A stretch of DNA of 64,000 nucleotides from Marinobacter salarius (GCF_032922745.1 NZ_CP136693.1:4340001-4404000); one strand, 5' to 3'. Shown: positions 23,557 to 33,237, counted from the first letter of the stretch. The notes: a model not told the origin generated them from the letters alone. A program made the numbers and translations.

Positions 23557-26500
23557 ATGTCCGCCGATTCCCCTCAGCTTGACCAGTACAAACTCGAAGA
23601 CCGCTACCTGCGGGAGTCAGGTCGGGTTTTCCTGACTGGAACACAGGCTTTAGTCCGCATACCCCTGATGCAGGCAGCTCTGGATCGTAAACAGGGATTG
23701 AATACGGCGGGGTTGGTCAGTGGTTACCGCGGCTCCCCCCTCGGCGCGTATGACCAGGCGCTCTGGCAGGCCCAAACCCTGCTCGATGACAACCGCATCG
23801 ACTTCGTCCCGGCTATCAACGAAGATCTGGCCGCCACCATCATGCTCGGCACCCAGCAGGTGGAAACCGATGATGACCGACAGGTAGATGGTGTGTTCGG
23901 TCTTTGGTACGGCAAGGGGCCTGGCGTGGATCGCGCAGGCGATGCACTGAAGCACGGTACCACCTACGGCTCGTCTCCCCATGGCGGTGTTCTGGTAGTC
24001 GCAGGTGATGACCATGGCTGCGTGTCATCCTCCATGCCCCACCAATCAGACGTGGCGTTCATGAGTTTTTTCATGCCCACCATCAACCCGGCTAACATCG
24101 CCGAGTATCTGGAATTTGGCCTATGGGGCTACGCTTTGTCCCGTTACAGTGGCTGCTGGGTGGGGTTCAAGGCGATCTCCGAGACGGTTGAAAGCGCGGC
24201 CTCCGTAGACCTGCCACCTGAACCGGAGTTTGTAACCCCCGATGACTTCACGGCGCCCGAAAGCGGTCTTCACTATCGCTGGCCGGACCTGCCTGGCCCG
24301 CAGCTGGAAACCCGGATCGAACACAAACTGGCGGCCGTGCAAGCTTTTGCACGAGCAAACCCGATTGACCGTTGCCTGTACAACAATCAACAAGCCCGTT
24401 TCGGCATTGTGACCACTGGCAAGGGCCACCTGGACCTGCTAGAGGCTCTCGATCTCCTCGGGATTGATGAAGACAAAGCCCGGGACCTGGGGCTGGATAT
24501 CTATAAAATCGGCATGGTGTGGCCTCTGGAGCGCCGCGGCATTCTCGACTTCGTTCATGACAAGGAAGAAGTCCTGGTCATCGAAGAGAAGCGGGGCATC
24601 ATCGAAAGCCAGATCAAAGAGTACATGTCCGAGCCGGATCGCCCTGGCGAGGTACTGATTACCGGCAAGCAGGATGAACTGGGGCGCCCGCTGATTCCCT
24701 ACGTCGGTGAGCTGAGCCCGAAACTGGTTGCCAGCTTCCTGGCCGCCAGGCTTGGCCGGTTCTTCTCAGTCGACTTCAGCGAACGCATGGCTGAGATCAG
24801 TACCATGTCCAACGCCCAGGACCCGGGTGGGGTAAAGCGGATGCCTTATTTCTGCTCCGGCTGCCCTCACAATACGTCCACGCACGTCCCCGAGGGCAGC
24901 AAGGCGCTGGCCGGCATTGGTTGCCACTTCATGGCGTCGTGGATGGGCCGGAACACAGAGTCGCTGATCCAAATGGGCGGCGAGGGGGTCAACTTGATCG
25001 GCAAGAGCCGTTACACCGGCAATCCCCATGTGTTTCAGAACCTTGGCGAGGGCACTTATTTCCATTCGGGCTCCATGGCTATCCGCCAGGCAGTAGCAGC
25101 CGGAATCAACATTACCTACAAAATCCTGTTCAATGACGCTGTCGCCATGACTGGCGGCCAGCCGGTCGATGGCCAGATCACCGTTCCCATGATTGCCCAG
25201 CAGGTCGCATCCGAAGGCGTTCGCCGGGTCGTGGTGCTCAGCGATGAACCCGAAAAGTACGAAGGGCATGAGAACCAGTTTCCGAACGACGTCACTTTCC
25301 ACGACCGCTCCGAACTGGATGAGGTCCAACGGGAACTGAGAGATATTCCAGGCTGTACCGTGCTGATCTACGATCAGACCTGTGCCGCCGAAAAGCGCCG
25401 GCGTCGCAAGCGCAAGCAGTTCCCGGACCCGGCAAAGCGGGCGTTTATCAACCACCACGTTTGTGAGGGGTGTGGCGATTGCTCGGTACAGTCCAACTGC
25501 CTGTCGGTTGTGCCACGTAAAACCGAACTGGGTCGAAAGCGCAAGATTGACCAGTCCTCCTGCAACAAGGACTTCTCATGCGTCAATGGCTTTTGCCCCA
25601 GCTTTGTCACCATTGAAGGCGGGCAACTGCGCAAGTCCCGAGGCATGGACACCGGCCTGGTGTTAACCACCAAGCTGGCAGCTACCCCAAAGCCAGCCTT
25701 GCCGGAAATGACCGGCTCTTACGACCTTCTCGTTGGCGGTGTTGGTGGTACGGGCGTCGTCACCGTGGGACAACTGATCACCATGGCTGCACACCTGGAA
25801 TCCCGGGGCGCCTCGGTACTGGATTTCATGGGTTTTGCCCAGAAGGGCGGTGCGGTACTGAGCTACGTGCGCCTGGCGCCATCCCCCGACAAGCTACATC
25901 AGGTTCGGATCAGCAATGGTCAGGCCGATGCGGTTATTGCCTGCGATCTGGTGGTGGCCTCCTCCCAGAAGGCCCTCAGTGTACTGAGGCCAAACCACAC
26001 CCGGATTGTCGCCAACGAAGCGGAACTGCCCACCGCCGATTATGTGCTCTTCCGCGATGCCGACATGAAGGCCGACAAGCGGCTGGGACTGCTCCGGGAT
26101 GCCGTTGGCGAGGACCACTTTGATCAGCTTGATGCCAATGGCATCGCCGACAAGCTGTTCGGGGACACCGTATTTTCCAACGTCATGGTGCTTGGTTTTG
26201 CCTGGCAGAAAGGGTTGCTGCCCTTGTCCGAAGCCGCCTTGATGAAAGCCATCGAGCTCAACGGTGTTGCCATTGATCGCAACAAGGAAGCCTTCGGCTG
26301 GGGCCGCGTGGCGGCTGTTGATCTGAGCGCAGTAACAGACCTGTTGGACACCGGCAGCGCGAAGGTTGCGGACGTCAAGTCCGAGCCGACCCTTGATGAG
26401 CTGATCGAGACCCGTCACGGCCATCTGGTCGACTACCAGAACCGGCGCTGGGCCGATCAGTACCGGGCCAGCGTTACCGACGTCCACAAGGCCGAGGAAG

Positions 26501-27075
26501 CCTTGGGACAGACGAACCTGCTCCTGACCCGGGCCGTGGCGCAACAGCTTTATCGCGTCATGGCTTACAAGGACGAGTATGAAGTGGCTCGACTGTATGC
26601 GGAAACAGATTTCATGAAAGAGGTCAGGGAAACCTTCGAAGGTGATTTCAAGGTTCACTTCCACCTCGCCCCGCCACTGCTCAACAAGGAAACCGATGCA
26701 CAGGGCCGCCCGAAGAAACGCCGGTTTGGCCCCTGGATGTTCCGGGCCTTCCGGCTACTGGCGAAATTCCGCGGCCTGCGTGGAACCGTTGTGGATCCGT
26801 TCAGCTATTCGGCAGACCGGAAGCTGGATCGAGCAATGCTGAAGGACTATCAGACCCTCGTCGCCCGCATTGGCCGGGAGCTCGATGCCAGTAACTACGA
26901 AACCTTCCTGCAACTGGCGGAACTGCCAGCCGACGTTCGGGGCTACGGGCCTGTACGGGAGCACGCGGCAGAAGCCATCCGTGAAAAACAGACCCAACTT
27001 ATCAAGGCGCTCGACACCGGCCGCCCTACCCTCATCCGTACCCAGCAGGCCGACCCGGAGGCGAATCATGTTTGA
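23557..27075 (+). CDS. Fused indolepyruvate ferredoxin oxidoreductase (IorA-IorB type)
   Basis: A 1172-residue thiamine-dependent 2-oxoacid oxidoreductase that probably converts phenylpyruvate or other aryl pyruvates plus CoA to aryl-acetyl-CoA. Domains in order: pyrimidine-type TPP domain (GYRGSPLGAYDQALW, about 55-70), the pyrophosphate TPP domain with FCSGCPHN (432-439), GIGCHFMASWMG and NDAVAMTGGQPVDG, a cysteine cluster for Fe-S binding (Cys636, 639, 642, 648), a gamma-type domain (GGVGGTGVVTVGQL, from about 727) and a C-terminal extension of about 300 residues. Archaeal enzymes have two chains; this is the single-chain proteobacterial form. AGGAGG precedes the ATG. Its end overlaps the aminotransferase start by 8 bases. 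Confidence 0.92.
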   Translation: MSADSPQLDQYKLEDRYLRESGRVFLTGTQALVRIPLMQAALDRKQGLNTAGLVSGYRGSPLGAYDQALWQAQTLLDDNRIDFVPAINEDLAATIMLGTQQVETDDDRQVDGVFGLWYGKGPGVDRAGDALKHGTTYGSSPHGGVLVVAGDDHGCVSSSMPHQSDVAFMSFFMPTINPANIAEYLEFGLWGYALSRYSGCWVGFKAISETVESAASVDLPPEPEFVTPDDFTAPESGLHYRWPDLPGPQLETRIEHKLAAVQAFARANPIDRCLYNNQQARFGIVTTGKGHLDLLEALDLLGIDEDKARDLGLDIYKIGMVWPLERRGILDFVHDKEEVLVIEEKRGIIESQIKEYMSEPDRPGEVLITGKQDELGRPLIPYVGELSPKLVASFLAARLGRFFSVDFSERMAEISTMSNAQDPGGVKRMPYFCSGCPHNTSTHVPEGSKALAGIGCHFMASWMGRNTESLIQMGGEGVNLIGKSRYTGNPHVFQNLGEGTYFHSGSMAIRQAVAAGINITYKILFNDAVAMTGGQPVDGQITVPMIAQQVASEGVRRVVVLSDEPEKYEGHENQFPNDVTFHDRSELDEVQRELRDIPGCTVLIYDQTCAAEKRRRRKRKQFPDPAKRAFINHHVCEGCGDCSVQSNCLSVVPRKTELGRKRKIDQSSCNKDFSCVNGFCPSFVTIEGGQLRKSRGMDTGLVLTTKLAATPKPALPEMTGSYDLLVGGVGGTGVVTVGQLITMAAHLESRGASVLDFMGFAQKGGAVLSYVRLAPSPDKLHQVRISNGQADAVIACDLVVASSQKALSVLRPNHTRIVANEAELPTADYVLFRDADMKADKRLGLLRDAVGEDHFDQLDANGIADKLFGDTVFSNVMVLGFAWQKGLLPLSEAALMKAIELNGVAIDRNKEAFGWGRVAAVDLSAVTDLLDTGSAKVADVKSEPTLDELIETRHGHLVDYQNRRWADQYRASVTDVHKAEEALGQTNLLLTRAVAQQLYRVMAYKDEYEVARLYAETDFMKEVRETFEGDFKVHFHLAPPLLNKETDAQGRPKKRRFGPWMFRAFRLLAKFRGLRGTVVDPFSYSADRKLDRAMLKDYQTLVARIGRELDASNYETFLQLAELPADVRGYGPVREHAAEAIREKQTQLIKALDTGRPTLIRTQQADPEANHV

Positions 27076-28252
27076 AGCCCTGAATCCCCTGCCACAGGAC
27101 CCGATCCTGCAACTGATGCAGCAATTCCGGGAGGATACCCGACCGGGAAAGGTGGACCTGGGTATTGGTGTTTACAAGGATGACGCCGGCAACACTCCCA
27201 TCATGGCTGCCGTGTACGAAGCCGAACGGCGCCTGCTGGAAGGAGAGACCACCAAAAGCTATGTCGGGCCCGCAGGGTCTGCCGGCTTCAACAACGCCAT
27301 GGCAGCGCTGATCCTGGGGGACAACAGCCCTCTGATCAGGGATGGCCGGATATCCGTTGTCCAGACCCCGGGCGGCTGTGGTGCCCTTCGCATGGCGGCG
27401 GAGTTTCTGCGCCTGTGTGAAACGGATACCACCGTATGGGTGAGCGCTCCAACCTGGGCCAATCACCTTCCCCTGCTAGGGGGAGCGGGCCTGACCATCC
27501 GCGAATATTCGTACCTCAATCCGAAAACGCTGGAGGTAGACTTCTCCAGCATGCAGGAAACCCTTGAAACCGCCGAGGCGGGGGATGTGGTGCTACTTCA
27601 TGGTTGCTGCCATAACCCGTCAGGCGCAGACCTGAGCCTGGAGCAATGGAAAGAAGTCACCAGCCTGATTCAGCGCAAGGGTCTGCTGCCACTCGTGGAC
27701 ATGGCCTATCAGGGTCTTGGTGAAGGCCTCGAGGCTGATGCGGCAGGTGTGAGGCATTTGGCAGCTGCCGTGCCGGAAATGATGATTGCTGCGTCCTGCT
27801 CCAAGAACTTTGGTCTTTATCGCGAGCGCACGGGAGCCCTGGCACTGATCTCTGGTACGGCATCCGTCAACTCGGCAGCAACGAGTCAGTTGCTTGGCAT
27901 CATCCGCTCTCATTACTCCATGCCACCGGCCCATGGCGCAGCCATCGTGGAAACCATTCTGGGGGATGACGGCTTGCGAGCCCAATGGCAGGACGAACTG
28001 GATGGCATGTGCAAGCGCATACTGCACCTGCGCCATGCCTTTGCCGACACATTAGCCCCGGTGGGAGACTTCCGTTTCATTGCCCGTCAAAGAGGTATGT
28101 TTTCGTTCCTCGGGATCAGCCCGGAACAGGTCGCCCGGTTACGAACGGAGCATGGTATCTATCTGCTCGACAGCAGCCGCGTCAACGTAGCAGGGCTGAA
28201 CGATCAAGTCCTGCCAAGGGTGGCAGACGCAATGAACGACGTCCTCCAATAA
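27068..28252 (+). CDS. Aromatic/aspartate aminotransferase (class I, TyrB/AspC family)
   Basis: A PLP enzyme of 394 residues. The Schiff-base lysine is Lys246 in SCSKNFGLYRERTGAL; HGCCHNPSGADL and the opening DPILQLMQQFREDTRPGKVDLGIGVYKD are hallmarks of subgroup Ia, shared by aspartate and aromatic aminotransferases. The 8-base overlap with the indolepyruvate oxidoreductase gene argues for aromatic substrates: phenylalanine, tyrosine or tryptophan to the corresponding pyruvate, which the upstream enzyme would oxidise. The frame extends about 66 codons upstream inside that gene, but the chosen ATG matches the family start. Confidence 0.92.
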   Translation: MFEALNPLPQDPILQLMQQFREDTRPGKVDLGIGVYKDDAGNTPIMAAVYEAERRLLEGETTKSYVGPAGSAGFNNAMAALILGDNSPLIRDGRISVVQTPGGCGALRMAAEFLRLCETDTTVWVSAPTWANHLPLLGGAGLTIREYSYLNPKTLEVDFSSMQETLETAEAGDVVLLHGCCHNPSGADLSLEQWKEVTSLIQRKGLLPLVDMAYQGLGEGLEADAAGVRHLAAAVPEMMIAASCSKNFGLYRERTGALALISGTASVNSAATSQLLGIIRSHYSMPPAHGAAIVETILGDDGLRAQWQDELDGMCKRILHLRHAFADTLAPVGDFRFIARQRGMFSFLGISPEQVARLRTEHGIYLLDSSRVNVAGLNDQVLPRVADAMNDVLQ

Positions 28253-28316
28253 GCCATCCGTCCCTCAGCCAGACCAGCAACGTTCATCCGACAAAAACAA
28301 CTACCCGGAGACCTCA

Positions 28317-29699
28317 ATGAGTCAGAGTACCCAATCACACCAGCAGGCCAACAACCTCTGGTCTTCAAGGATGGCCTTCATCCTGGCTGCCGCCGGTTCA
28401 GCCGTTGGCCTCGGAAACATCTGGAAGTTTCCCTACATTACCGGAGAGAACGGCGGCGGCGCGTTCGTTCTTGTCTACCTGGCCTGCATTTTCCTCATTG
28501 GAATACCGGTATTAATCGCTGAAACCATGATCGGCCGCCGGGGTGGCCAAAGCCCCGTAGCCACCATGCGCACCCTCACCCAAACCGAGGGAGCGTCCCG
28601 GGGCTGGAGAGTGATCGGCTGGAACGGCGTGATTGCCTCATTCCTGGTGCTGTCGTTCTATGCCGTCATTGGTGGATGGGCTCTGGTTTACATTGGTAAG
28701 GCCGCTTCCGGACTGTTTACCGGTGCAGACGCCGAGACCATAGGTGGTCAGTTCGGCGGACTACTTGCAAATCCCTGGGAGCTGTTGTTGTGGCACTCGG
28801 TATTCATGGCCATTGTCGTGGTTATCGTTGGCCGCGGTATTCGCTCAGGGCTCGAAAAGGCCGTAAACATGCTGATGCCGCTACTGTTCCTGCTATTGGT
28901 TGTCATGGTGATCTATGCCATGAACAGTGGCAGCTTCGGCCGGGCAGTGAGTTTCATGTTCTCTCCCGATTTCAGCAAGCTGAGCACGGCCGGCGTTCTT
29001 ACCGCTCTGGGCCATGCTGCTTTTACTCTCAGTATCGGGATCGGCGTGCTTATGGCCTATGGCTCGTACCTGCCAAAGGACGTCAATATTGCCAGAACGG
29101 CGATGACCATTGCCGTTCTGGATACCAGTGTGGCGCTGCTTGCCGGACTCGCCATCTTTCCCCTGGTGTTTGCCAACGGTCTCGAACCCGGAACCGGCCC
29201 CGGCCTGATCTTCGTGACCCTGCCACTGGCGTTCGGCCAGATGAGCGGCGGAGCTCTCTTTGGCACCCTCTTCTTCGCCCTTCTGCTGGTGGCCGCCATT
29301 ACGTCTGCTATCTCCATGCTGGAGCCGGTGGTGGAATGGCTGGAAGAACACAAAGGGGTCAGCCGGGCAAAGAGTGCACTTGGTGGCGGGCTGGCGATCT
29401 GGTTTATCGGAATCGGTACAGTGCTGTCGTTCAACGTATGGGAAGATCTACATCCGCTGGGCTTCATCGCGTTCTTTGAGGGCAAAACGGTGTTTGACCT
29501 GCTCGACTTCCTGGTCTCCAATCTGATGATGCCCTTGGGCGGACTAACAATTGCTCTGTTCGCAGGTTGGGCCATGAAGCGGCAAGGGCTGGCAGTGGAT
29601 ATCGGCCTGCAAGGTGGAGCCTACAGGGCCTTTATGCTGGTGCTCCGGTATCTGACGCCCGCTGGCATCACGGTGGTGTTCCTTTACAATCTCATCTGA
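28317..29699 (+). CDS. Sodium-dependent amino acid transporter (SNF/NSS family)
   Basis: A 460-residue inner-membrane symporter of the LeuT/NSS fold with about 11-12 hydrophobic segments. The first segment carries LAAAGSAVGLGNIWKFPYITGENGGGAF, containing the Na+ and substrate-binding unwound region typical of the family. Bacterial members transport tyrosine, tryptophan, leucine and related residues. It follows the aminotransferase gene by 64 bases on the same strand and ends at a good terminator, so it very probably imports the aromatic amino acid handled by the two enzymes. Exact substrate is inferred. Confidence 0.92.
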   Translation: MSQSTQSHQQANNLWSSRMAFILAAAGSAVGLGNIWKFPYITGENGGGAFVLVYLACIFLIGIPVLIAETMIGRRGGQSPVATMRTLTQTEGASRGWRVIGWNGVIASFLVLSFYAVIGGWALVYIGKAASGLFTGADAETIGGQFGGLLANPWELLLWHSVFMAIVVVIVGRGIRSGLEKAVNMLMPLLFLLLVVMVIYAMNSGSFGRAVSFMFSPDFSKLSTAGVLTALGHAAFTLSIGIGVLMAYGSYLPKDVNIARTAMTIAVLDTSVALLAGLAIFPLVFANGLEPGTGPGLIFVTLPLAFGQMSGGALFGTLFFALLLVAAITSAISMLEPVVEWLEEHKGVSRAKSALGGGLAIWFIGIGTVLSFNVWEDLHPLGFIAFFEGKTVFDLLDFLVSNLMMPLGGLTIALFAGWAMKRQGLAVDIGLQGGAYRAFMLVLRYLTPAGITVVFLYNLI

Positions 29700-29733
29700 C
29701 GGCCCCACAAAGATTCACTGAGGGTGAACCGCC

Positions 29734-29761
29734 AAAGCCTCGCCTCCGTGCGGGGCTTTTT
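29734..29761 (+). terminator. Rho-independent terminator
   Basis: AAAGCCTCGC pairs with GCGGGGCTTT over 10 positions (one T-G pair), loop CTCCGT, followed by further T. It ends the oxidoreductase-aminotransferase-transporter unit. On the minus strand it may also end the livF transcript, with a shorter T-run. Confidence 0.8.
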
Positions 29762-29790
29762 CGTGGCCGCTTTCACAGGGCCGGAAAGCA

Positions 29791-30558
29791 TTACATTCCC
29801 AGGTACGCCTCACGCACTTTCTCGTTGCTGAGCAGTTCCTGGCCGGTTCCCTCAATCACCACCTTTCCGGTCTCCAATACATAGCCACGGTCGGCCAGTG
29901 CCAATGCCTGAGACGCATTCTGTTCGACCAGGAAAATGGTAATGCCCTCTTCCTTGAGCTCTTTAACGATGTTGAAAATCTCTTCGATGATCAACGGTGC
30001 AAGGCCCATGCTGGGTTCGTCCAGAAGCAGCAGTCTTGGCTTGGCCATCAGTGCGCGCCCCATGGCAAGCATCTGTTGTTGGCCACCGGAAAGCTCACCG
30101 GCCAGGTTATGACGTTTCTGGCGAAGGATGGGAAACTTGGTGTACATGCGCTCCAGGTCGTCCATTACCTCGGGGGTCTTTCCACGGGTATAGGCCCCCA
30201 GAAGAAGGTTGTCATGGACACTGAGGTCCTTGAAAACCTGCCGGCCCTCAGGCACCTGCACGATGCCAGCGGCCACCCGCTGGTCCGATGCGATCTTCGC
30301 GAGGTCCTTGCCTTCAAAGGAAACAGCGCCCCGGTCAGTAGGCTGCAGCCCGGAGATAGTCATCAGGAGGGTTGATTTGCCGGCACCATTAGCACCGACA
30401 AGCGATACGATCTCACCACTATTGATGTGGATATCCACATCATGCAGCACCTCGATCTGGCCATAAGATGTTACCAGCCCTCGGATAGACAGCATCTCCT
30501 GACTGGCCTGTTCACTGCTTGGCTGGGCAGGCGCCATTTCAGTGTGTTGCTCGCTCAT
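29791..30558 (-). CDS. livF: Branched-chain-type amino acid ABC transporter ATP-binding protein LivF
   Basis: An ABC ATPase of 255 residues: Walker A GANGAGKST, signature LSGGQQQMLAMGRAL, Walker B LLLLDEPSMGLAP, and the LivF-type end ALADRGYVLETGKVVIEG. It powers a high-affinity HAAT-family importer with LivG. The first ~21 residues (rich in Gln, Glu, Ser and Pro) are an extension not usual in LivF; AAGGAG supports the long start, with an internal ATG giving MLSIRGL as alternative. It is last in the unit livK-H-M-G-F, 17 bases after livG. Confidence 0.93.
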   Translation of the reverse strand: MSEQHTEMAPAQPSSEQASQEMLSIRGLVTSYGQIEVLHDVDIHINSGEIVSLVGANGAGKSTLLMTISGLQPTDRGAVSFEGKDLAKIASDQRVAAGIVQVPEGRQVFKDLSVHDNLLLGAYTRGKTPEVMDDLERMYTKFPILRQKRHNLAGELSGGQQQMLAMGRALMAKPRLLLLDEPSMGLAPLIIEEIFNIVKELKEEGITIFLVEQNASQALALADRGYVLETGKVVIEGTGQELLSNEKVREAYLGM

Positions 30559-30575
30559 GTGAAATGTCTCCTTGC

Positions 30576-31334
30576 TCAGCCACCCAGGTAGGCGGCGATA
30601 ACGTCCGGGTTCTGACGGACTTCTTCGGGGTTACCTTCGGCCAGAACACGACCATAGTTCAGCACCAGCAACCGGTCGGATATCCCCATCACCAGTTTCA
30701 TATCGTGCTCAACCAACATCACGGTTATGCCCTGGTCTGCAATTTTCCGGATCAACGCCTCCAATGCCGAGGTTTCCGTGGCATTCAGGCCCGCCGCCGG
30801 CTCATCCAGAAGAATGACCTTTGGTTCGGCGGCCAGGGCCCGTGCAATTTCGAGCCGCTTGAGCGCGCCATAGGACATGGCGGAGGCTTCCGTATCCAGG
30901 TAATCACCGCAGCCAACGTATTCCATAAGATCAGCGGCGCGTTTACGGGCAGCCGTCTCATTGGTACGCAGAGACGGCAACCGGAACAACGTGGTAAACA
31001 GGCTGTTCCTGAGCTGTAGATGCCGGCCCAGCATCACGTTCTCGATGGCGGTCATATTCATGCAAATCTGCATCTGCTGAAAGGTCCGGCACATGCCCCG
31101 CTCCGCAAGCTGGTTCGGCTCGAGCTTCGCGGTACTTTCACCGTTAAGCAGGATCTCACCTTTTGTGGGGGTGTAGAGGCCGGTGATCAGGTTGAACAGT
31201 GTGGTCTTGCCGGCGCCGTTCGGACCAATGACAGAATAGACCTGCCCGGCTTCTACGGCGAAACTGACCCCTTCAACCGCATGAACACCACCAAAGGCCT
31301 TATCCAACCCTTTCACTTCAACCAGTGCTGTCAT
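30576..31334 (-). CDS. livG: Branched-chain-type amino acid ABC transporter ATP-binding protein LivG
   Basis: The 252-residue partner ATPase: Walker A GPNGAGKTTLFNLITG, LivG-type GMCRTFQQMQICMNMTAIENVMLGRH, signature MSYGALKRLEIARALA (Tyr in place of the usual Ser-Gly pattern, normal for LivG), Walker B VILLDEPAAGLN. Its ATG overlaps the livM stop. It works at the cytoplasmic face with LivF. Whether the importer carries leucine-type amino acids, phenylalanine or phenylacetate cannot be read from these subunits. Confidence 0.93.
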   Translation of the reverse strand: MTALVEVKGLDKAFGGVHAVEGVSFAVEAGQVYSVIGPNGAGKTTLFNLITGLYTPTKGEILLNGESTAKLEPNQLAERGMCRTFQQMQICMNMTAIENVMLGRHLQLRNSLFTTLFRLPSLRTNETAARKRAADLMEYVGCGDYLDTEASAMSYGALKRLEIARALAAEPKVILLDEPAAGLNATETSALEALIRKIADQGITVMLVEHDMKLVMGISDRLLVLNYGRVLAEGNPEEVRQNPDVIAAYLGG

Positions 31335-32338
31335 GCCTCACCTCCCGCTTTCTTACGCATTGTTTTGGAAACCACAGCGGTCAGGGTCGGGAGTAAGCCC
31401 TTGGGCATAAAAATCATGGTCAGCATCAGGATCAGGCCGAACATGACGGTTTCGAGCTCCTGGAAGTCCGCCAGAACCTGGGGCAACAGTTTCAAAACCA
31501 CGGCGCCCAGAATCACGCCGAATGTGGAACCCATACCGCCAAGAACGACCATGGTGATAAAGAGAATCGAGAATTCGAAGCTGGCTACGGCCGGAGTGAT
31601 AAAGCCCTGAAAGTGAGCGTAAAGCCCTCCCATCACACTTGCATAGATGGCGGAAATCACAAACACAAGGCTTTTGTACTTTGCCGTATCGACTCCCACC
31701 ACGCTGGCCGCCACTTCCGAGCCGTGCACGGAGCGCAAAGCTCTTCCGATAGGCGATTCAATGAGATTCAGTGCAAACCAGACTGCCACCAGAAGAACCA
31801 CGCTGGCCAGGATATACCACGCCTGAACACCAGAAATCTCGATACCAAACAAGGAATATCGACCAAACGTACTTAGCTCCCAGCCGAACAGATCCAAGGC
31901 GGGAACCGGCATGCCGTCCGGGCCGCCGGTAATGGCACGTTCGTTGTTCAGTATGATGGCAATAATGAAGCCCACTGCGAGGGTTGCCATAGACAGGTAA
32001 TGCCCTTTCAGGCGCAGGATCGGGCGCCCTACCAGCCAGGCAATAGTGCCGACTGCGATGGCCCCTACCACCAGCGCGGGCAAAGAAGACCAGCCGTAAG
32101 TCCCGGTCGTAATACCGGTAAAGTAAGCCCCCAGGCCAAAAAACCCGGCATGACCGAGACTGATCTGGCCGGCAAAGCCCACCAGCAGATTCAGACCGAC
32201 AACCGTAGCGGCGATAATGGCCATCTGGATGACCAGTTCATAGTGAAACGGGTTGCCCAGAAAAGCCGGAAGAATAATCAGAATTAGTGCGAGGATCACC
32301 AGACCCCGCAGGCGCGACTGCATAAACCGGTTCAACAT
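31331..32338 (-). CDS. livM: ABC transporter permease LivM
   Basis: A 335-residue membrane permease of the HAAT family with about 9-10 hydrophobic segments. The motif LNLLVGFAGQISLGHAGFFGLGAYFTG and the coupling-helix region RSVHGSEVAASVVGVDTAKYKSLVFVISA are characteristic. It pairs with LivH. The start overlaps the livH stop by one base (TGATG) and its stop overlaps livG, so livHMG are translated as a coupled block. Confidence 0.93.
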   Translation of the reverse strand: MLNRFMQSRLRGLVILALILIILPAFLGNPFHYELVIQMAIIAATVVGLNLLVGFAGQISLGHAGFFGLGAYFTGITTGTYGWSSLPALVVGAIAVGTIAWLVGRPILRLKGHYLSMATLAVGFIIAIILNNERAITGGPDGMPVPALDLFGWELSTFGRYSLFGIEISGVQAWYILASVVLLVAVWFALNLIESPIGRALRSVHGSEVAASVVGVDTAKYKSLVFVISAIYASVMGGLYAHFQGFITPAVASFEFSILFITMVVLGGMGSTFGVILGAVVLKLLPQVLADFQELETVMFGLILMLTMIFMPKGLLPTLTAVVSKTMRKKAGGEA

Positions 32339-33213
32339 CAGACGCGCTCCACTACTTTGGCACCGAACAATCCTCGGGGCATAAAGAAAAGCACCAGCAG
32401 AATCATGGAAAACGCTACGGCGTCCTTGTAATCAGACGAGATATAACCGGCCGCCATGGCTTCAACAATACCAAGAGCAAGGCCACCGACAACTGCACCG
32501 ACACCGCTGCCGAGACCACCGATAGCCGCAGCAACAAAGCCTTTCAGGCCGAGAATGATACCGATGTCATAGGACGTGAAGGTGATCGGGGCAACCACAA
32601 TGCCAGCCACCGAGCCCAGCAGCGCAGACACCATAAACGCCAGCATGAGCACCATCTGGGTACGGATCCCCACCAGGCGCGCCGCCTCCTTGTTCATGGA
32701 TGTCGCAAGAATCGCTTTACCGATCAAAGTCTTGGTAAAGAACAACACCAGAGCTACCACCATGACCGCGCCAATACCAAGAACCCACAGGCTTTGGCTG
32801 TTCAGCACGGCGCCAAAGACCTGGATAGGCTGGTCCGTACTGAAATTCTGCATCACGTGGTACTCCTTGCCCCAGACAACCTGAGCAATGCCCCGGATGA
32901 AAATGGATGCACCGATGGTGATGATAATCAGCGTTACTACGTCGGCCTGTTTGGCCGGTGCGATGGCGAAGCGCTGAAGGGCAATACCCAGCACACCTGC
33001 CAGAATGACCGCCAGCACAACTGCAATCACCATGGGCACTCCCATGGCTGTCAGGGAAACAGTCGCCATACCGCCAATCATCAAAAACTCGCCCTGGGCA
33101 AAATTGATGACGTGGCTGGCGTTATAAATCAGGGTAAAACCGAGGGCGATCAGGGCGTAAGTCGCACCGATAGTAATCCCGGTGAACAGGTACTGTAAGA
33201 ATTCTGCGAGCAT
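32338..33213 (-). CDS. livH: ABC transporter permease LivH
   Basis: A 291-residue permease with about 8 hydrophobic segments. Family signatures: GITIGATYALIALGFTLIYNASHVINFAQGEFLMIGG near the N-terminus and GLKGFVAAAIGGLGSGVGAVVGGLALGIVE near 220-250. It forms the membrane channel with LivM. A stem-loop in the 79-base gap separates it from livK upstream. Confidence 0.93.
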   Translation of the reverse strand: MLAEFLQYLFTGITIGATYALIALGFTLIYNASHVINFAQGEFLMIGGMATVSLTAMGVPMVIAVVLAVILAGVLGIALQRFAIAPAKQADVVTLIIITIGASIFIRGIAQVVWGKEYHVMQNFSTDQPIQVFGAVLNSQSLWVLGIGAVMVVALVLFFTKTLIGKAILATSMNKEAARLVGIRTQMVLMLAFMVSALLGSVAGIVVAPITFTSYDIGIILGLKGFVAAAIGGLGSGVGAVVGGLALGIVEAMAAGYISSDYKDAVAFSMILLVLFFMPRGLFGAKVVERV

Positions 33214-33237
33214 AGCGGTGGTTCCGGTCGAACATCA

